From the NCBI GenBank assembly GCA_963823275.1, contig CAWGKW010000001.1:372001-436000 (forward strand): a stretch of 64,000 bases of DNA. The letters run 5' to 3'. Under the pieces are notes generated by a model that saw only the letters and a program-made list of their open reading frames with translations, searched no databases and was not told the origin of the DNA. Below, one piece after another: positions 42,601 through 51,992 of this stretch (its first letter is position 1; each line of letters begins with the position of its first letter). The position numbers and the translations under genes were made by a program. The stretch is from RHKX01 sp963823275. GTDB lineage: Bacteria; Actinomycetota; Thermoleophilia; Solirubrobacterales; 70-9.

Positions 42601-43088
42601 CGATGGCGGTCGACGTCGTCGACACCCGCGAGGAGTGGCTGAGCACCTGCGGCGGCGTCACGGCTCCTTCGACCCCGGGCGGGCGGGGCGGCTTCATCAC
42701 CGACGTGATCATTGACCTCGGCCTTGCCAGTGACGACGCCGTGCAGGGTGCTCTCGAAGAGTCTCGCCTGATGGGCCGTCAGCCGGGAGCGGTCCTCGTC
42801 GAGCGCGGGGATCTGACGTCGAGCGACCTCGCGCGCGCGACCGCGGAGCGCCACGGCCTTCACTTCGTCGATCTCGAGGAGTTCGAGGTCGATGACGACG
42901 CAACTAGGCTGATCGACCGCAACGCGGCGATGCGCTACTGCGCGCTGCCGATCGCCTTCACGCCGAGCGGGACTCTGGTTATCGCGCTGGCGGATCCGCT
43001 CGACGCGATCGCGGTCAGCGACATCGCGGTGATCACCAAGAGCGAGCCGCTGCCCGTGGTCGCGGATGCCGAGCGCTCACGGCTCTGA
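42597..43088 (+). CDS. MshEN (GspE/PilB N-terminal) domain protein, probably frameshifted from the coiled coil that follows
   Basis: 163 residues from ATG 42597. GFITDVIIDLGLASDDAVQGALEESR and PGAVLVERGDLTSSDLARATAERHGLHFVDL are the two-part MshEN motif, followed by LPIAFTPSGTLVIALADPLDAIAVSDIAVIT. This domain binds c-di-GMP in type II/IV secretion ATPases. It stops at 43086-43088, while another frame continues ALIERLPKAPRQVAP directly into the coiled-coil protein, as if one base were lost near 43075. Intact, the fused protein would be about 660 residues. It is coupled to the GAF/GGDEF-like gene. Confidence 0.75.
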   Translation: MTMAVDVVDTREEWLSTCGGVTAPSTPGGRGGFITDVIIDLGLASDDAVQGALEESRLMGRQPGAVLVERGDLTSSDLARATAERHGLHFVDLEEFEVDDDATRLIDRNAAMRYCALPIAFTPSGTLVIALADPLDAIAVSDIAVITKSEPLPVVADAERSRL

Positions 43089-43165
43089 TCGAGCGCCTGC
43101 CGAAGGCACCGCGCCAGGTTGCGCCCCCGGTTCCGGCTGCCTCACCTGACCCGGCCGACGCTCCG

Positions 43166-44584
43166 ATGCCCGCCGACCCCCCAGCTTCCGGGCAGCAGGC
43201 ACCGCAGATCGTGCCGGAGGGAGCCCTCGAAGAGCTCGGTCGCGAGATCGAGTCGCTACGGGATCAGCTCGACCGCGAGCGCGAGGCCCGCGCCGAGGTG
43301 GAGCGCGAGCGCGATGAGGAGCGGGTGCGTGCCGCCGAGTCGACGAAGGCGGTCGAGGACGCCGGAGGCGACGCGGGAGAGTTGCGTGACGAGCTCGAGG
43401 GGCTGCGGGGTGAGGTGGAACAGGGGCGCGCCGCGCTCACGGAGCTCGAACGCGAGCGCACCGCCGAGCGCGAGCGGGCCGCCCAGACGATCAAGGCCAT
43501 CACCGACGGCGCCGACGCCGAGCTCGAGACGCTCAGGGACGAGCTCGAACGCGAGCGCGAACGAGACGAGGCCACCGCGAAGATCGCAGATGACGCCGCC
43601 GGCGAGCAGGACGAACTGCGGGACGAGATCGAGAAGCTGAGCGGCGAGATCGAGTTGCTGAGCGGCGAGCTCGAGAAGCGGAGTGGCGAGCTCGAGAGCG
43701 AGCGCGCCGAGCGCGCCGAGGTCGAGCGCCAGCGTGACGCAGAGCACGAACGGGCAGCCGAGGCGATCAAGGGCCTCGAGGAAGCCGGAGATGGGCAGGA
43801 GGCGCTTCGGGACACGGTCGAGAGCCTGCGGGGTGAGCTCGAGAAGCTGGGGGACGAGCTCGAGAGCGAGCGTGCCGGCCGCGCCGAGCTCGAAGGCGAG
43901 CGCGACGCCGGCCGTGAGCAGGCCGCCGCTGCGAGGCTGGACCTCGAGCGCTCCGCCGGCGAGAACGAGGAGCTGCAACGCGAGGCCGAGGGGCTGCGCA
44001 GCGAGCTCGAGAGCGAGCGCTCCGTGCGCGAGGAGCTCGAGCGCGAGCGCGACCAGGCGGCCGAGGAACTACGGAGCCCCGAGGTCGGCGACGGCGAGGC
44101 GGAGGCGCTGCGAGGGGAGGTCGACGAGCTGCGTGGCAAGCTCGAGGGCGAGCATGTCGGGCGCGCCGAGCTCGAGCGCCAGCGCGACATCGAGCGGGTC
44201 CAACATGCCCAGACGACGAGGGCGCTCGAGGAAGCCGCCAGCGAGAAGGAAGAGCTGCGAGTCGAGCTCGAGCGGGAACGTGCCGGGCGTACCGAGCTGG
44301 GGCGCCAGCAGGACATCGAGCGCATGCAGCATGCCCAGACGACGAAGGCGCTCGACGACGCCGGTGCCGAGATCGAGAGGCTCCGCTGCCGGGCCGAGCA
44401 GCTCCAGGTGAAGCGCGACCGGGATCGCGAGGCTCGCGAGGCGGCCGAGCGCCTGCTCCACGAGCGACGGGCGGACGTCGCCCACGCCGGCGATGAGATC
44501 GAGCGGGCACTCGAGGGCCTCGACGAGGCGGCCGAGGCCGCGAGGTCGGCGGCGACCCGGCTCGCGACCGACCGGAAGAGTTGA
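43166..44584 (+). CDS. Long coiled-coil protein (probably the C-terminal part of the MshEN protein)
   Basis: 472 residues, nearly all Glu/Arg/Leu/Ala-rich heptads. There are repeated blocks of about 40 residues such as ELERERDEERVRAAESTKAVEDA and RAELERQRDIERVQHAQTTRALEEA. No enzyme or membrane segment is present. The start at ATG 43166 has no ribosome-binding site and the frame is open back to 43070, supporting translation as one protein with the MshEN domain. Such a protein could form a filament or scaffold controlled by nucleotide binding at its N-terminus; this is inference. Confidence 0.75.
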   Translation: MPADPPASGQQAPQIVPEGALEELGREIESLRDQLDREREARAEVERERDEERVRAAESTKAVEDAGGDAGELRDELEGLRGEVEQGRAALTELERERTAERERAAQTIKAITDGADAELETLRDELERERERDEATAKIADDAAGEQDELRDEIEKLSGEIELLSGELEKRSGELESERAERAEVERQRDAEHERAAEAIKGLEEAGDGQEALRDTVESLRGELEKLGDELESERAGRAELEGERDAGREQAAAARLDLERSAGENEELQREAEGLRSELESERSVREELERERDQAAEELRSPEVGDGEAEALRGEVDELRGKLEGEHVGRAELERQRDIERVQHAQTTRALEEAASEKEELRVELERERAGRTELGRQQDIERMQHAQTTKALDDAGAEIERLRCRAEQLQVKRDRDREAREAAERLLHERRADVAHAGDEIERALEGLDEAAEAARSAATRLATDRKS

Positions 44585-44620
44585 TCACGGCGACCCCCGC
44601 CGCCCCGAGCTGCCGGCGCT

Positions 44621-45178
44621 CTAGCTCAAACTGCCGTAGTGCTTGCGCGTGTCGCCGAACAGAGTCCCAAAGACGAGCCGATTGATCGGTCCGGCAATGC
44701 GGGCGAGGGGTCTCGGCTCGCCGGCGATGGTCCAGGTGAAGCGGCAGGACGACTCGGATGTCGGTTCGACGAGGTAGTCCTCGGCGAAGCTCCGGAAGAG
44801 TGGGACGCTCGACTGCACGACGTAGAACGACTGGCGCCGTCCCTCCTCCCAGCGGAAGAAACGCTCGTTGATCACGATGGCTCGGCCGATCGTCCGCGCC
44901 TGCCGCGTCGTGCCCTCGGCGAATGGCCGCGGGGAGGTCCAGCTGATTCCCTGCAGGAGCCGGCACCAGTTGAGTGGGTCGTCGGCGGTTAGGTCGGCCC
45001 ACACCCGGGCGGCGGGCAGCGGGATCTCGAACGCCTCGTGCAGCCTGAAGGGCGCCGAGTCGAAGAACCCGGCCTCGATCGGCTCGGTGTCGAACCAGCG
45101 ACGTCGCTCGACGGCCTGGTTGTCGGCGCCGGTCCCCTGGTCAGCGCTGCCGGCATCATGCGTCTTCGGTTCGTCCAC
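44621..45178 (-). CDS. SRPBCC (START/Bet v1-like) family protein
   Basis: 185 residues. After a polar N-terminus of about 45 residues, LHEAFEIPLPAARVWADLTADDPLNWCRLLQG is the usual start of an SRPBCC lipid/ligand-binding domain, with FRWEEGRRQSFYVVQSSVPLFRSFAEDYLVEPTSESSCRFTWTIAGEP in the middle and a final helix LARIAGPINRLVFGTLFG. Cytoplasmic, ligand unknown. Divergent from the methyltransferase with 39 bp between starts. Confidence 0.78.
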   Translation of the reverse strand: MDEPKTHDAGSADQGTGADNQAVERRRWFDTEPIEAGFFDSAPFRLHEAFEIPLPAARVWADLTADDPLNWCRLLQGISWTSPRPFAEGTTRQARTIGRAIVINERFFRWEEGRRQSFYVVQSSVPLFRSFAEDYLVEPTSESSCRFTWTIAGEPRPLARIAGPINRLVFGTLFGDTRKHYGSLS

Positions 45179-45217
45179 CGGACCACCCTACCCCGGAGGG
45201 GAGTAGGCTCGCCGACG

Positions 45218-46108
45218 ATGAACCAACGGCATCGCCCCGGCGCGATGGCGCCGGCCAACGAGGAGGCGGTGCGCGCCTGGGACACGGTCCTCTATGAGCG
45301 GTGGAAGAAGAACCGCAAGGTGTTCGTGAGCTCGCTGGACGAGGTCACCGGGGAGGTTCTTGATCGCCTTCCGCCGCCGGAGGGAGGGCGCTGCATCGAT
45401 GTTGGTTGCGGATTCGGCGATACGACTCAGCGACTGGCTGAACTCGTGGGACCGGAAGGCTTCGCGCTGGGGACCGACTCCTCTCCGCACTTCATCGAGG
45501 ACGCCCGCCGCGAGGCCGCCGAGGCGGGGGTCGACAATGTCGGGTTCGAGGTCGCCGACGCGCAAGCATCAGAGTGGGAACCGAGCCACGACTACGCCTT
45601 CTCGCGCATGGGAACGCAGTTCTTCGCCGCACCCGTCCCGGCCATGCGGGCCATCCGCGGTGCGCTGATACCGGGCGGGCGGCTCAACAAGATCTGCTGG
45701 CGTCGCAAGGACGAGAGCCCGATCTGGGCGGAGACCGAGCAGGTTGTCCAGCTGTTCCTCTCGCGCCCCGAGGAGTACGAGGCCGATACCTGCGGACCCG
45801 GACCGTTCTCGCTTGGCAATCCTGAGACAACCCGCGGCATTCTCGAGGCCGCCGGGTTCGCGGAGATCGAGCTGCAGGGGCGCGACTTCGATTACTGCAT
45901 GGGTGAGGACATGGATGAGGCGATCGAAGCCCTGCTCGCGATAGGGCCGGGCGCGGAGTTGATCCGTCTCAACGGCGAGCACGGGGAGAGTCGTCGGGGT
46001 GAGATAGCCGAGGCTCTGGCCGATCGATATGCGGCCTGGCAGAAGCCCGACGGCTCCATCGTCGGGCGCGGGTCCGTCTGGGTCGTCACCGCCACGAATC
46101 CCGGCTAG
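45218..46108 (+). CDS. Class I SAM-dependent methyltransferase
   Basis: 296 residues from ATG 45218. The SAM-binding motif I CIDVGCGFGDTT (about 64-75) and acidic ALGTDSSPHFIEDAR are clear, followed by VGFEVADAQASEW and the post-II strand LIPGGRLNKICWRRK. The C-terminal half has a substrate-recognition insertion. Layout fits the small-molecule methyltransferases annotated as class I SAM-dependent; substrate unknown. A GGAGGGGAG site lies about 15 bp before the start. Confidence 0.88.
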   Translation: MNQRHRPGAMAPANEEAVRAWDTVLYERWKKNRKVFVSSLDEVTGEVLDRLPPPEGGRCIDVGCGFGDTTQRLAELVGPEGFALGTDSSPHFIEDARREAAEAGVDNVGFEVADAQASEWEPSHDYAFSRMGTQFFAAPVPAMRAIRGALIPGGRLNKICWRRKDESPIWAETEQVVQLFLSRPEEYEADTCGPGPFSLGNPETTRGILEAAGFAEIELQGRDFDYCMGEDMDEAIEALLAIGPGAELIRLNGEHGESRRGEIAEALADRYAAWQKPDGSIVGRGSVWVVTATNPG

Positions 46109-46171
46109 CGCGAGGTGGGTGATCTTCGGGAACGCCTTGCCGCCGCCGCCGAGTCCCTCTAGCATCGCCAG

Positions 46172-46477
46172 ATGCCTCCTCCACTGCGCTTCGCGCTCGC
46201 CCTGTTTGTCCCGATTCCCCTTGCCTTCGCGCTCAGCGCCTGCCAGGCGTCGGTGTCCACCTACAGCGTGAAGGGATCGGACGCTGAGGCGGAGATCACC
46301 GATGGGGTCAAGGAGCAGACGGGTGTGAGCGTGGAGGCCAGCTGCCCTGAGGAGATGAACGCGGCGTCGGGCAAGACCTACACCTGCGAGCTCACTTTGC
46401 CCAACGGCCGGACCGACTCAGCCACGATCACGATGACCAACGGTCAGGGCGGGTACAAGTACAAGACCGAGAACTGA
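46172..46477 (+). CDS. DUF4333 lipoprotein
   Basis: 101 residues. Lipoprotein signal peptide FALALFVPIPLAFALSAC with lipobox Cys about residue 22, then a small domain with VKEQTGVSVEASCPEEMNAASGKTYTCELTLPNGRTDSATITMTN, the pattern of DUF4333 (two Cys forming a likely disulfide). Lipid-anchored at the outer face of the membrane; function unknown. Confidence 0.85.
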   Translation: MPPPLRFALALFVPIPLAFALSACQASVSTYSVKGSDAEAEITDGVKEQTGVSVEASCPEEMNAASGKTYTCELTLPNGRTDSATITMTNGQGGYKYKTEN

Positions 46478-46525
46478 CCTGCCGCGGGCCACACCACCTT
46501 GGCCTCCCTCGAATGAATCGGTGGT

Positions 46526-46544
46526 GGGGCCGCCGGGCGGCCCC
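46526..46544 (+). terminator. GC-rich hairpin after the lipoprotein gene
   Basis: GGGGCCG and CGGCCCC form a 7-bp stem around CCGGG (9-bp inverted repeat overall) about 50 bp past the stop. Probable terminator of the DUF4333 gene. Confidence 0.55.
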
Positions 46545-46648
46545 GCCCTGGCCGGCGTTTGGCTGAGCGGTCGGTCAGCAGGTAGCCTTGGGAAGGCATC
46601 TGACAACCAGCGAGAACGCGATGCGACCCGCATGAGGAGTGGAGCAAG

Positions 46649-48020
46649 ATGAGCAAGTACGCAGTCATCAACCCGGCAACCGGCGAGACGGTCAAGGAGT
46701 TTCCGCAGATCTCCGACGACGACCTCTCGGCAGCTACCTCGGCGGCGGATGAGGCCCACCGGAAATGGTCGCTGAAGACCTCCGTTTCCGAACGGGCCTC
46801 GATGGTCAAGAAGGTGGCAGAGCTACACTCCGAGCGCAGGGAGACGCTTGGCCGAGATCGCGGTCAAGGAGATGGGCAAGCCGATGGAGCAGGCCCTCGG
46901 CGAGGTCGACTTCTGCGCCGACATCTACGGCTACTACGCCGACAACGCCGAGGATTTCCTCAAGGACGAGCCGATCGATCTCCTGGCGGGCGACGGCACG
47001 GCCCTGGTTCGGCGGACATCGCTCGGCCCACTGCTGGGAATCATGCCCTGGAACTTCCCCTACTACCAGGTGGCCCGGTTCGCCGGTCCGAACCTGATCG
47101 TGGGTAACACGATCCTGCTCAAGCCGGCACACCAGTGCCCCGAATCAGCGGAGGCGATCCAGTCGATCTTCCGGGACGCCGGCTTCCCTGACGGTGCCTA
47201 CCAGACCATCCTCGCCTCGAACGATCAGATCGCCGAAGTGATCGCCGATCCACGGGTCCGAGGGGTCTCGCTGACCGGATCTGAGCGGGCTGGAGCCGCG
47301 GTCGCCGAGATCGCCGGGCGCAACCTGAAGAAGGTCGTGCTCGAGCTCGGCGGCTCTGATCCGTTCGTCCTCCTGGGGGCAGAGGACCTCGATGAAGCGG
47401 TTGAGGCAGCCGTAGCCGGCCGCCTCGACAACACCGGCCAGTCCTGCAATGCCGCGAAGCGGTTCATCGTCGCCGATCAGCTCTACGACGACTTCCTCGA
47501 GAAGTTCAGCGCGGCGATGACTTCCGCCGAGCCCGGCGATCCGACGTCCGAGGACGCCGAAATGGGGCCGCTCTCGTCGGCGGCTGCGGCCGAGGGTCTG
47601 CAGGAACAGCTCGACCGGGCGGTCGCCCAGGGTGCGGAGGTCGCTGCCGGCGGCGGTCGCAACGGCAACTACTTCTCCGGCACCGTATTGACCGGCATCA
47701 CCCCGGACAATGACGCCCACCACGAGGAGTTCTTCGGGCCGGTGGCAAGCGTCTATCGGGTCGGCTCCGAGGAGGAGGCGATCGAATTGGCGAACGACAC
47801 GCCGTTCGGACTCGGTTCCTACGTCTTCTCCGACGACCCTGAGCAGGCGCTCCGGGTGGCCGACGGCCTCGACACGGGGATGGTCTACATCAACGGGGTC
47901 GGCGCCGACGGTGCTGAGCTGCCCTTCGGCGGGGTCAAGCGATCGGGCTTCGGCCGCGAGCTCGGCCGCTACGGCATGGAGGAGTTCGTCAACAAGAAGC
48001 TGATCCGCGTGCTGAAGTAG
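46649..48020 (+). pseudogene. NAD(P)-dependent aldehyde dehydrogenase (succinate-semialdehyde dehydrogenase type), one frameshift
   Basis: ATG 46649 with GAGGAG upstream begins MSKYAVINPATGETVKEF. At about 46850 the sequence CGCTTGGCC carries one base too many: reading on in the next frame gives LAEIAVKEMGKPMEQALGEVDF and the rest of the enzyme to 48020. The domain is otherwise complete, with MPWNFPYYQ, ELGGSDPF (catalytic Glu), NTGQSCNAAKRF (catalytic Cys) and the PFGGVKRSGFGRELGRYG end. Rejoined length is about 457 residues, normal for GabD/SSADH enzymes. Gene death or sequencing error cannot be separated here. Confidence 0.85.
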
Positions 48021-48077
48021 CCCGACCTCCTTGCGCGGCCTGAGTCCGGCTGGAGCCCCGACGATCGATCGGCCGAG

Positions 48078-49985
48078 TCAGGTCGCGGCGTCCTCGTGCT
48101 CGAGCGCGGCGGCGCCCCGCACCCTGAGTAACTCGCGCAGATGCGCGGTTACGCCGTCAGGCTCGACTCCCGCCGGCTCGGCGGGTCGCCCCTCATTGGA
48201 CTCGTAGCGGGTATCAATCTCCATGAGAAACGCCTCCACCACCGCAGCATCGAACTGATGGCCGCCTTCATTGCTCAGCTCGAGGCACGCATCGGAATGG
48301 CTGCGGGCACCTGAGTACGGGCGGCTGGCCGTCATTGCCCAGTAGGCGTCGCAGACGGCGACGACCCGGGCGCTCAGCGGGATCTGCTCGCCGGCCAGGC
48401 CATCCGGGTATCCGAGTCCGTCCCAGCGCTCGTGGCTGGCGCGCACGATTCGCGCCACGGGACGCAGCGCCGGCGCCGCGCTCAGGATCCGCTCACCGAG
48501 GATGGTGTGCTGGCGGACGAGATCCCACTCGGCCTCGTCCAGGGTCCCGGACTTGCTGAGGATCGCGTCGGGGATCCCCACCTTGCCGAGATCGTGAAGC
48601 TGCGCGGCCCTGGTTACGACGTCCACTTCCTCGGCGTCCATTCCCAACCTGCGCCCGACCCGCGCCGCCATCTCGGCGACATCGCGGGAGTGCTCGTTGG
48701 CGGAGGGGTGCCGGATGTCCAGGCTCTGGATCAGCACGTCCTGGGCCTGATCTCGCTCGACGGCCGAATGGCCCCGCTTCTTCGCGTACATGCGCTGGTC
48801 GGCGAGGAGCATGGCGGTGTGGGGGTCGTCCGTCTCGCGGGGGCACAGGACCATGCCGTGGGCGGCGGAGACGGCGAAATGCTCGCCGCGCTCGGTCAGC
48901 GCTTCAACCGCGGCGTCCGCGGTGCTCACCCCCTGGTTGTTACGAGCATCGATCAGCGCGCAGAACTCGTCTCCGCCGAGCCGGTAGGCCGTTCCGCGAG
49001 GCTTGACCAAGGATGCGAGCTTTCCACCCAGTCTGGCGAGGAGAGCGTCACCTGCCCCATGGCCGAAGGTGTCGTTGTATGCCTTGAAGCCATTGAGATC
49101 GAGAACGATGAGGGCGATGGGCTTCTCCTGGGTGGCGGCGCTGATCTGTTCCCGCAGGTCGTCAGCGAGCAACCGCCGGTTCCCGAGACCCGTGAGGGGG
49201 TCGGTGAACGCCTGCTCGAGTCGGCGCTGGGCCTGGGCGATGCGAGCGGTCCGATCCTGTGCGAGGAAGACGAGCAGCAGGGCGAGAGGCATGATCAAGA
49301 GAACCCGCGCCGAGCCCTGGCCGGCGGCCTCTGCGGCCAGCAACCCAATCGGGGCGAGGCTGGCGTCGACAAGCCAGACGCGGGCGATCACCCGCGCCTG
49401 CGCCGGAGCGGCCACCCCGATCGCCGCCGCCTCGCGAAGCGTCGCCGAAACGAGGTCGAACAGGCAGGCCGCCGCGAAAGCGACGACGTACACGACAGCG
49501 AGCGCCGCACCGCTCTTGCCCTCTGCAAAGGCAACGAGGACCAGCGCGGGACCGATCGTGTGCCAGGCGTCGGGGATCGAGAAGAGCAGCCGCTCGGGCC
49601 CAGAGCGCCCCGCGATCCATTGAGCGCCCGCACCGAGCACGAGGCCGAGCGCTGCAAGCAGGGGGACGAGCGCGGGCGGCAGCAGGATGAGCATTGGGAC
49701 CAGCACCAGGTACGAGGGCACGAAGAAGCCGGCGCCGACGGGGAACTCGATTCGCGTCACCGCCGCATACATCAAGACGAGTAGCCCGGCCAGCCAGGGG
49801 TCCAGCGTCTGGCCACCGGTTCCAAGGACGGCCAGCGGAACCGCTGCGACGACGAAGAGGAGCGCGGCGATGCTCTCGGTGAGCAACTCTCGGGCCCTCA
49901 CCCCCCGGGAGCGCGTCTCCCACGAGTCCTCCAGCAGACGCTCGCACGCGTCCCTGGATCTAACCCCCTCGTTCGCCCACTCCAT
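48078..49985 (-). CDS. Membrane GGDEF and HD-GYP protein (c-di-GMP synthesis and degradation)
   Basis: 635 residues. About eight hydrophobic helices (35-245), then a GGDEF domain with DPLTGLGNRR and intact GGDEF at 337-341, then an HD-GYP domain with HD at 464-465 (QLHDLGKVGIPD), SHERWDGLGYPDG (GYP 525-527) and VVAVCDAYWAMT. Both active sites look complete, so the protein could both make and hydrolyse c-di-GMP, with direction set by the membrane part. A c-di-GMP-binding MshEN domain is encoded 5 kb away (42597-43088). Confidence 0.92.
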   Translation of the reverse strand: MEWANEGVRSRDACERLLEDSWETRSRGVRARELLTESIAALLFVVAAVPLAVLGTGGQTLDPWLAGLLVLMYAAVTRIEFPVGAGFFVPSYLVLVPMLILLPPALVPLLAALGLVLGAGAQWIAGRSGPERLLFSIPDAWHTIGPALVLVAFAEGKSGAALAVVYVVAFAAACLFDLVSATLREAAAIGVAAPAQARVIARVWLVDASLAPIGLLAAEAAGQGSARVLLIMPLALLLVFLAQDRTARIAQAQRRLEQAFTDPLTGLGNRRLLADDLREQISAATQEKPIALIVLDLNGFKAYNDTFGHGAGDALLARLGGKLASLVKPRGTAYRLGGDEFCALIDARNNQGVSTADAAVEALTERGEHFAVSAAHGMVLCPRETDDPHTAMLLADQRMYAKKRGHSAVERDQAQDVLIQSLDIRHPSANEHSRDVAEMAARVGRRLGMDAEEVDVVTRAAQLHDLGKVGIPDAILSKSGTLDEAEWDLVRQHTILGERILSAAPALRPVARIVRASHERWDGLGYPDGLAGEQIPLSARVVAVCDAYWAMTASRPYSGARSHSDACLELSNEGGHQFDAAVVEAFLMEIDTRYESNEGRPAEPAGVEPDGVTAHLRELLRVRGAAALEHEDAAT

Positions 49986-50002
49986 CGCCTCAGCCCCCCG
50001 CC

Positions 50003-50722
50003 TCAGCGACGATACGGGTCAACGTAGACCTCGTCGATCAGCCATTCACCCTGGGCCTTGACGCCGTTCCTGACCTTGGCGAAGTCGAAGACCAGATTGA
50101 CCTGAGCGCTGTCGGACCCGGTCAGGTTCAACCTCTCTGCGAGCGGGAGGACCGGTCCGATGCCCCAGGTGGCGAACGAACTGCCATCCAGCGAACCCAC
50201 GAGCTCCTCATGGGAATACCCCAGGCCGTCCGTCCAGCGCAGGCTGACGTCCAGGTTGCCCACCTCGCCGCCTGGCTTGAATGCGAAGAATCGGAAGGTG
50301 GGGTGGCGAGCGCTGACGCAGATGGAGGGTGAGATCGCTGCCCCCTTCCTCTTCATCTTGAGGGAACGTGAATCAAGGACCTCCTGCGACTTCGGGTCCC
50401 TCGGTGTCCTCATCTCGTGCTTGACGTCCGTGGGCCTGAGGGCTCCCGCCGATTGGGGCTTGGCCCCCTGCAGCGCCCAGCCTGCCCCAGTGCCATCATC
50501 GGCTTCGAAGTCGCCACCGGGCACGATGGCGTAGTCGGCTGCGTCACCGTAGTTCTGGAAGATCGGCGCGGTCGCCCCGTCGACGCAGCGATCGGTGCCG
50601 GTGAGCGCAACGGGAGCTGCGGCCGTGGCGAAGGCTGGGAGCGCGGCGAACGCGAGCAACGCAGCCGAGAGGGCAAGGCCTGGATCCGCCCTGCGGATCG
50701 GGGGGTGGACCATGAGTGGCAT
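50003..50722 (-). CDS. Secreted hypothetical protein
   Basis: 239 residues from ATG 50722 (GGAGGTC seven bases upstream); the longer frame to 50944 lacks a signal peptide. Signal peptide about 12-36 (LALSAALLAFAALPAFATAAAP). The mature part shows GGDFEADDGTGAGWALQGA, a Cys pair (DRCVDG, SICVSARHPTFRFFAFKPGG), then DVSLRWTDGLG and GEWLIDEVYVDPY, a jelly-roll-like layout seen in carbohydrate-binding surface proteins of this group. Function unknown. Not part of the cassette array. Confidence 0.72.
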   Translation of the reverse strand: MPLMVHPPIRRADPGLALSAALLAFAALPAFATAAAPVALTGTDRCVDGATAPIFQNYGDAADYAIVPGGDFEADDGTGAGWALQGAKPQSAGALRPTDVKHEMRTPRDPKSQEVLDSRSLKMKRKGAAISPSICVSARHPTFRFFAFKPGGEVGNLDVSLRWTDGLGYSHEELVGSLDGSSFATWGIGPVLPLAERLNLTGSDSAQVNLVFDFAKVRNGVKAQGEWLIDEVYVDPYRR

Positions 50723-50949
50723 CGAGGAGACCTCCGTCCAAATCGAGGGCCGGCGGCCGAACGATCTCGCGCGACTGGTGCCGCTCTCGAGACTCCTGAC
50801 TTTGCGTCCCCGTCTCACGACGGGTTTGCCACTTGACGAGCCTTGGTTCTTAGTAGTGCAAGCCCATCGGCCACCCGAGGCGGCGACTTTAGTCCCCTGG
50901 ACGGTCTTCCCGACGATCGGGAGCAGGGGCTGCGTTCGGCGCACAGCCC

Positions 50950-51040
50950 AAATGGGGGATTGGGTTCGGCCAGGAGCTCAGCCGCTACGGTTGGAGGGGT
51001 TCGCCGACAACAAGCTGATCGGGGTGCTCGGCGGTCACCG
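50950..51040 (+). pseudogene. Aldehyde dehydrogenase 3'-end remnant
   Basis: GIGFGQELSRYG followed, after a one-base shift, by LEGFADNKLIGVL closely matches the end of the nearby dehydrogenase (SGFGRELGRYGMEEFVNKKLIRVLK at about 47944-48017). Only about 28 codons remain. It suggests a lost SSADH-like paralogue upstream of the quinone reductase. Confidence 0.6.
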
Positions 51041-51074
51041 GCCGCCGAAGCGGCCCCGCCCCGGAAAGGAATCG

Positions 51075-51977
51075 ATGAAGGCAGTGCAATTCGCTGACTA
51101 CGGCGGCCCTGAGGTGCTGGAGCTCGTCGACGTGGAAGAGCCTCATGTCAGTGCCGGCCAGGTTCGGATCGAGGTTCGCGCCGCCGGGGTGAACGGGATC
51201 GACTGGAAGATCCGCTCCGGGTTGATGCGCGAGCAGACGCCGCTGCAGTTGCCGGCGGGCACCGGGATTGATGCGTCGGGGGTGATCGACGAGGTGGGTG
51301 ACGGGGTCGCCGATGTGGCGGTCGGCGATGCTGTGTTCGGCTCCGGTTCGGGGACGTTCGCAGAACGCGCCGTGCTCTCGAGTTGGGCCGCAAAGCCGGA
51401 AGAGCTTTCTTTCGAGGAGGCCGCCGGCTACCCGATCCCGGTCGAGACGGCGATTCGCATCCTCGACCAGGTCGGGGTGCAGACCGGTGAGACGCTGCTG
51501 GTCAGCGGGGCGGCCGGGGGAGTGGGATCGGCGGTCCTCCAGTTCGCGAGGGATCGAGGGATCAAGGTGATCGGAACCGCGAGCGAGCGGAATCACGACT
51601 ACATCCGCTCGCTCGGCGCCGAGGCCACGACCTACGCCCCCGGGCTCGTCGATCGCGTTCGCGCACTGGCTCCGAACGGGATCGATGCAGCCCTCGATCT
51701 CGCAGGCTCCGGAGTGATTGCCGAGCTGATCGAGCTGACGGGCGCGCCCTCCAAGGTGGTTTCGATCGCCGACTTCAGCGCGCCCGAGCACGGCGCTCAG
51801 ATCTCCGCCTCTGGGGCTAACCACGCGGAGGCCTTCGCGGAGGCCTCCAGGCTCTTCGGCGAGGGCTCGTTCCGGATGCCGGTCGCGAGGACCTTCCCAC
51901 TGGCCGACGCAGCCGAAGCCCAAGAGGCCAGTGCCACCGGCCACGTGGCCGGTGGGTTCGTCGTCACCGTCGCCTGA
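51075..51977 (+). CDS. NADP-dependent quinone oxidoreductase (MDR superfamily)
   Basis: 300 residues from ATG 51075 (AAAGGA upstream). GroES-like domain with MKAVQFADYGGPEVLELVDV, AGVNGIDWKIRSGLM and LPAGTGIDASGVIDEVG; Rossmann domain with LLVSGAAGGVGSAVLQFARDRGIKVIGTAS. No zinc ligands, so quinone reductase / enone reductase type. It ends ...HVAGGFVVTV as usual for the family. Cytoplasmic; substrate not assigned. A fragment of an aldehyde dehydrogenase end lies immediately upstream. Confidence 0.9.
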   Translation: MKAVQFADYGGPEVLELVDVEEPHVSAGQVRIEVRAAGVNGIDWKIRSGLMREQTPLQLPAGTGIDASGVIDEVGDGVADVAVGDAVFGSGSGTFAERAVLSSWAAKPEELSFEEAAGYPIPVETAIRILDQVGVQTGETLLVSGAAGGVGSAVLQFARDRGIKVIGTASERNHDYIRSLGAEATTYAPGLVDRVRALAPNGIDAALDLAGSGVIAELIELTGAPSKVVSIADFSAPEHGAQISASGANHAEAFAEASRLFGEGSFRMPVARTFPLADAAEAQEASATGHVAGGFVVTVA

Positions 51978-51992
51978 GCCGCCTGGCCCGGC

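Noticed and set aside
43256..44485. Long minus-strand and alternative-frame ORFs opposite the coiled-coil gene
   Set aside because: They are low-complexity shadows of the Glu/Arg/Leu heptads; only the plus-strand frame has coiled-coil periodicity.
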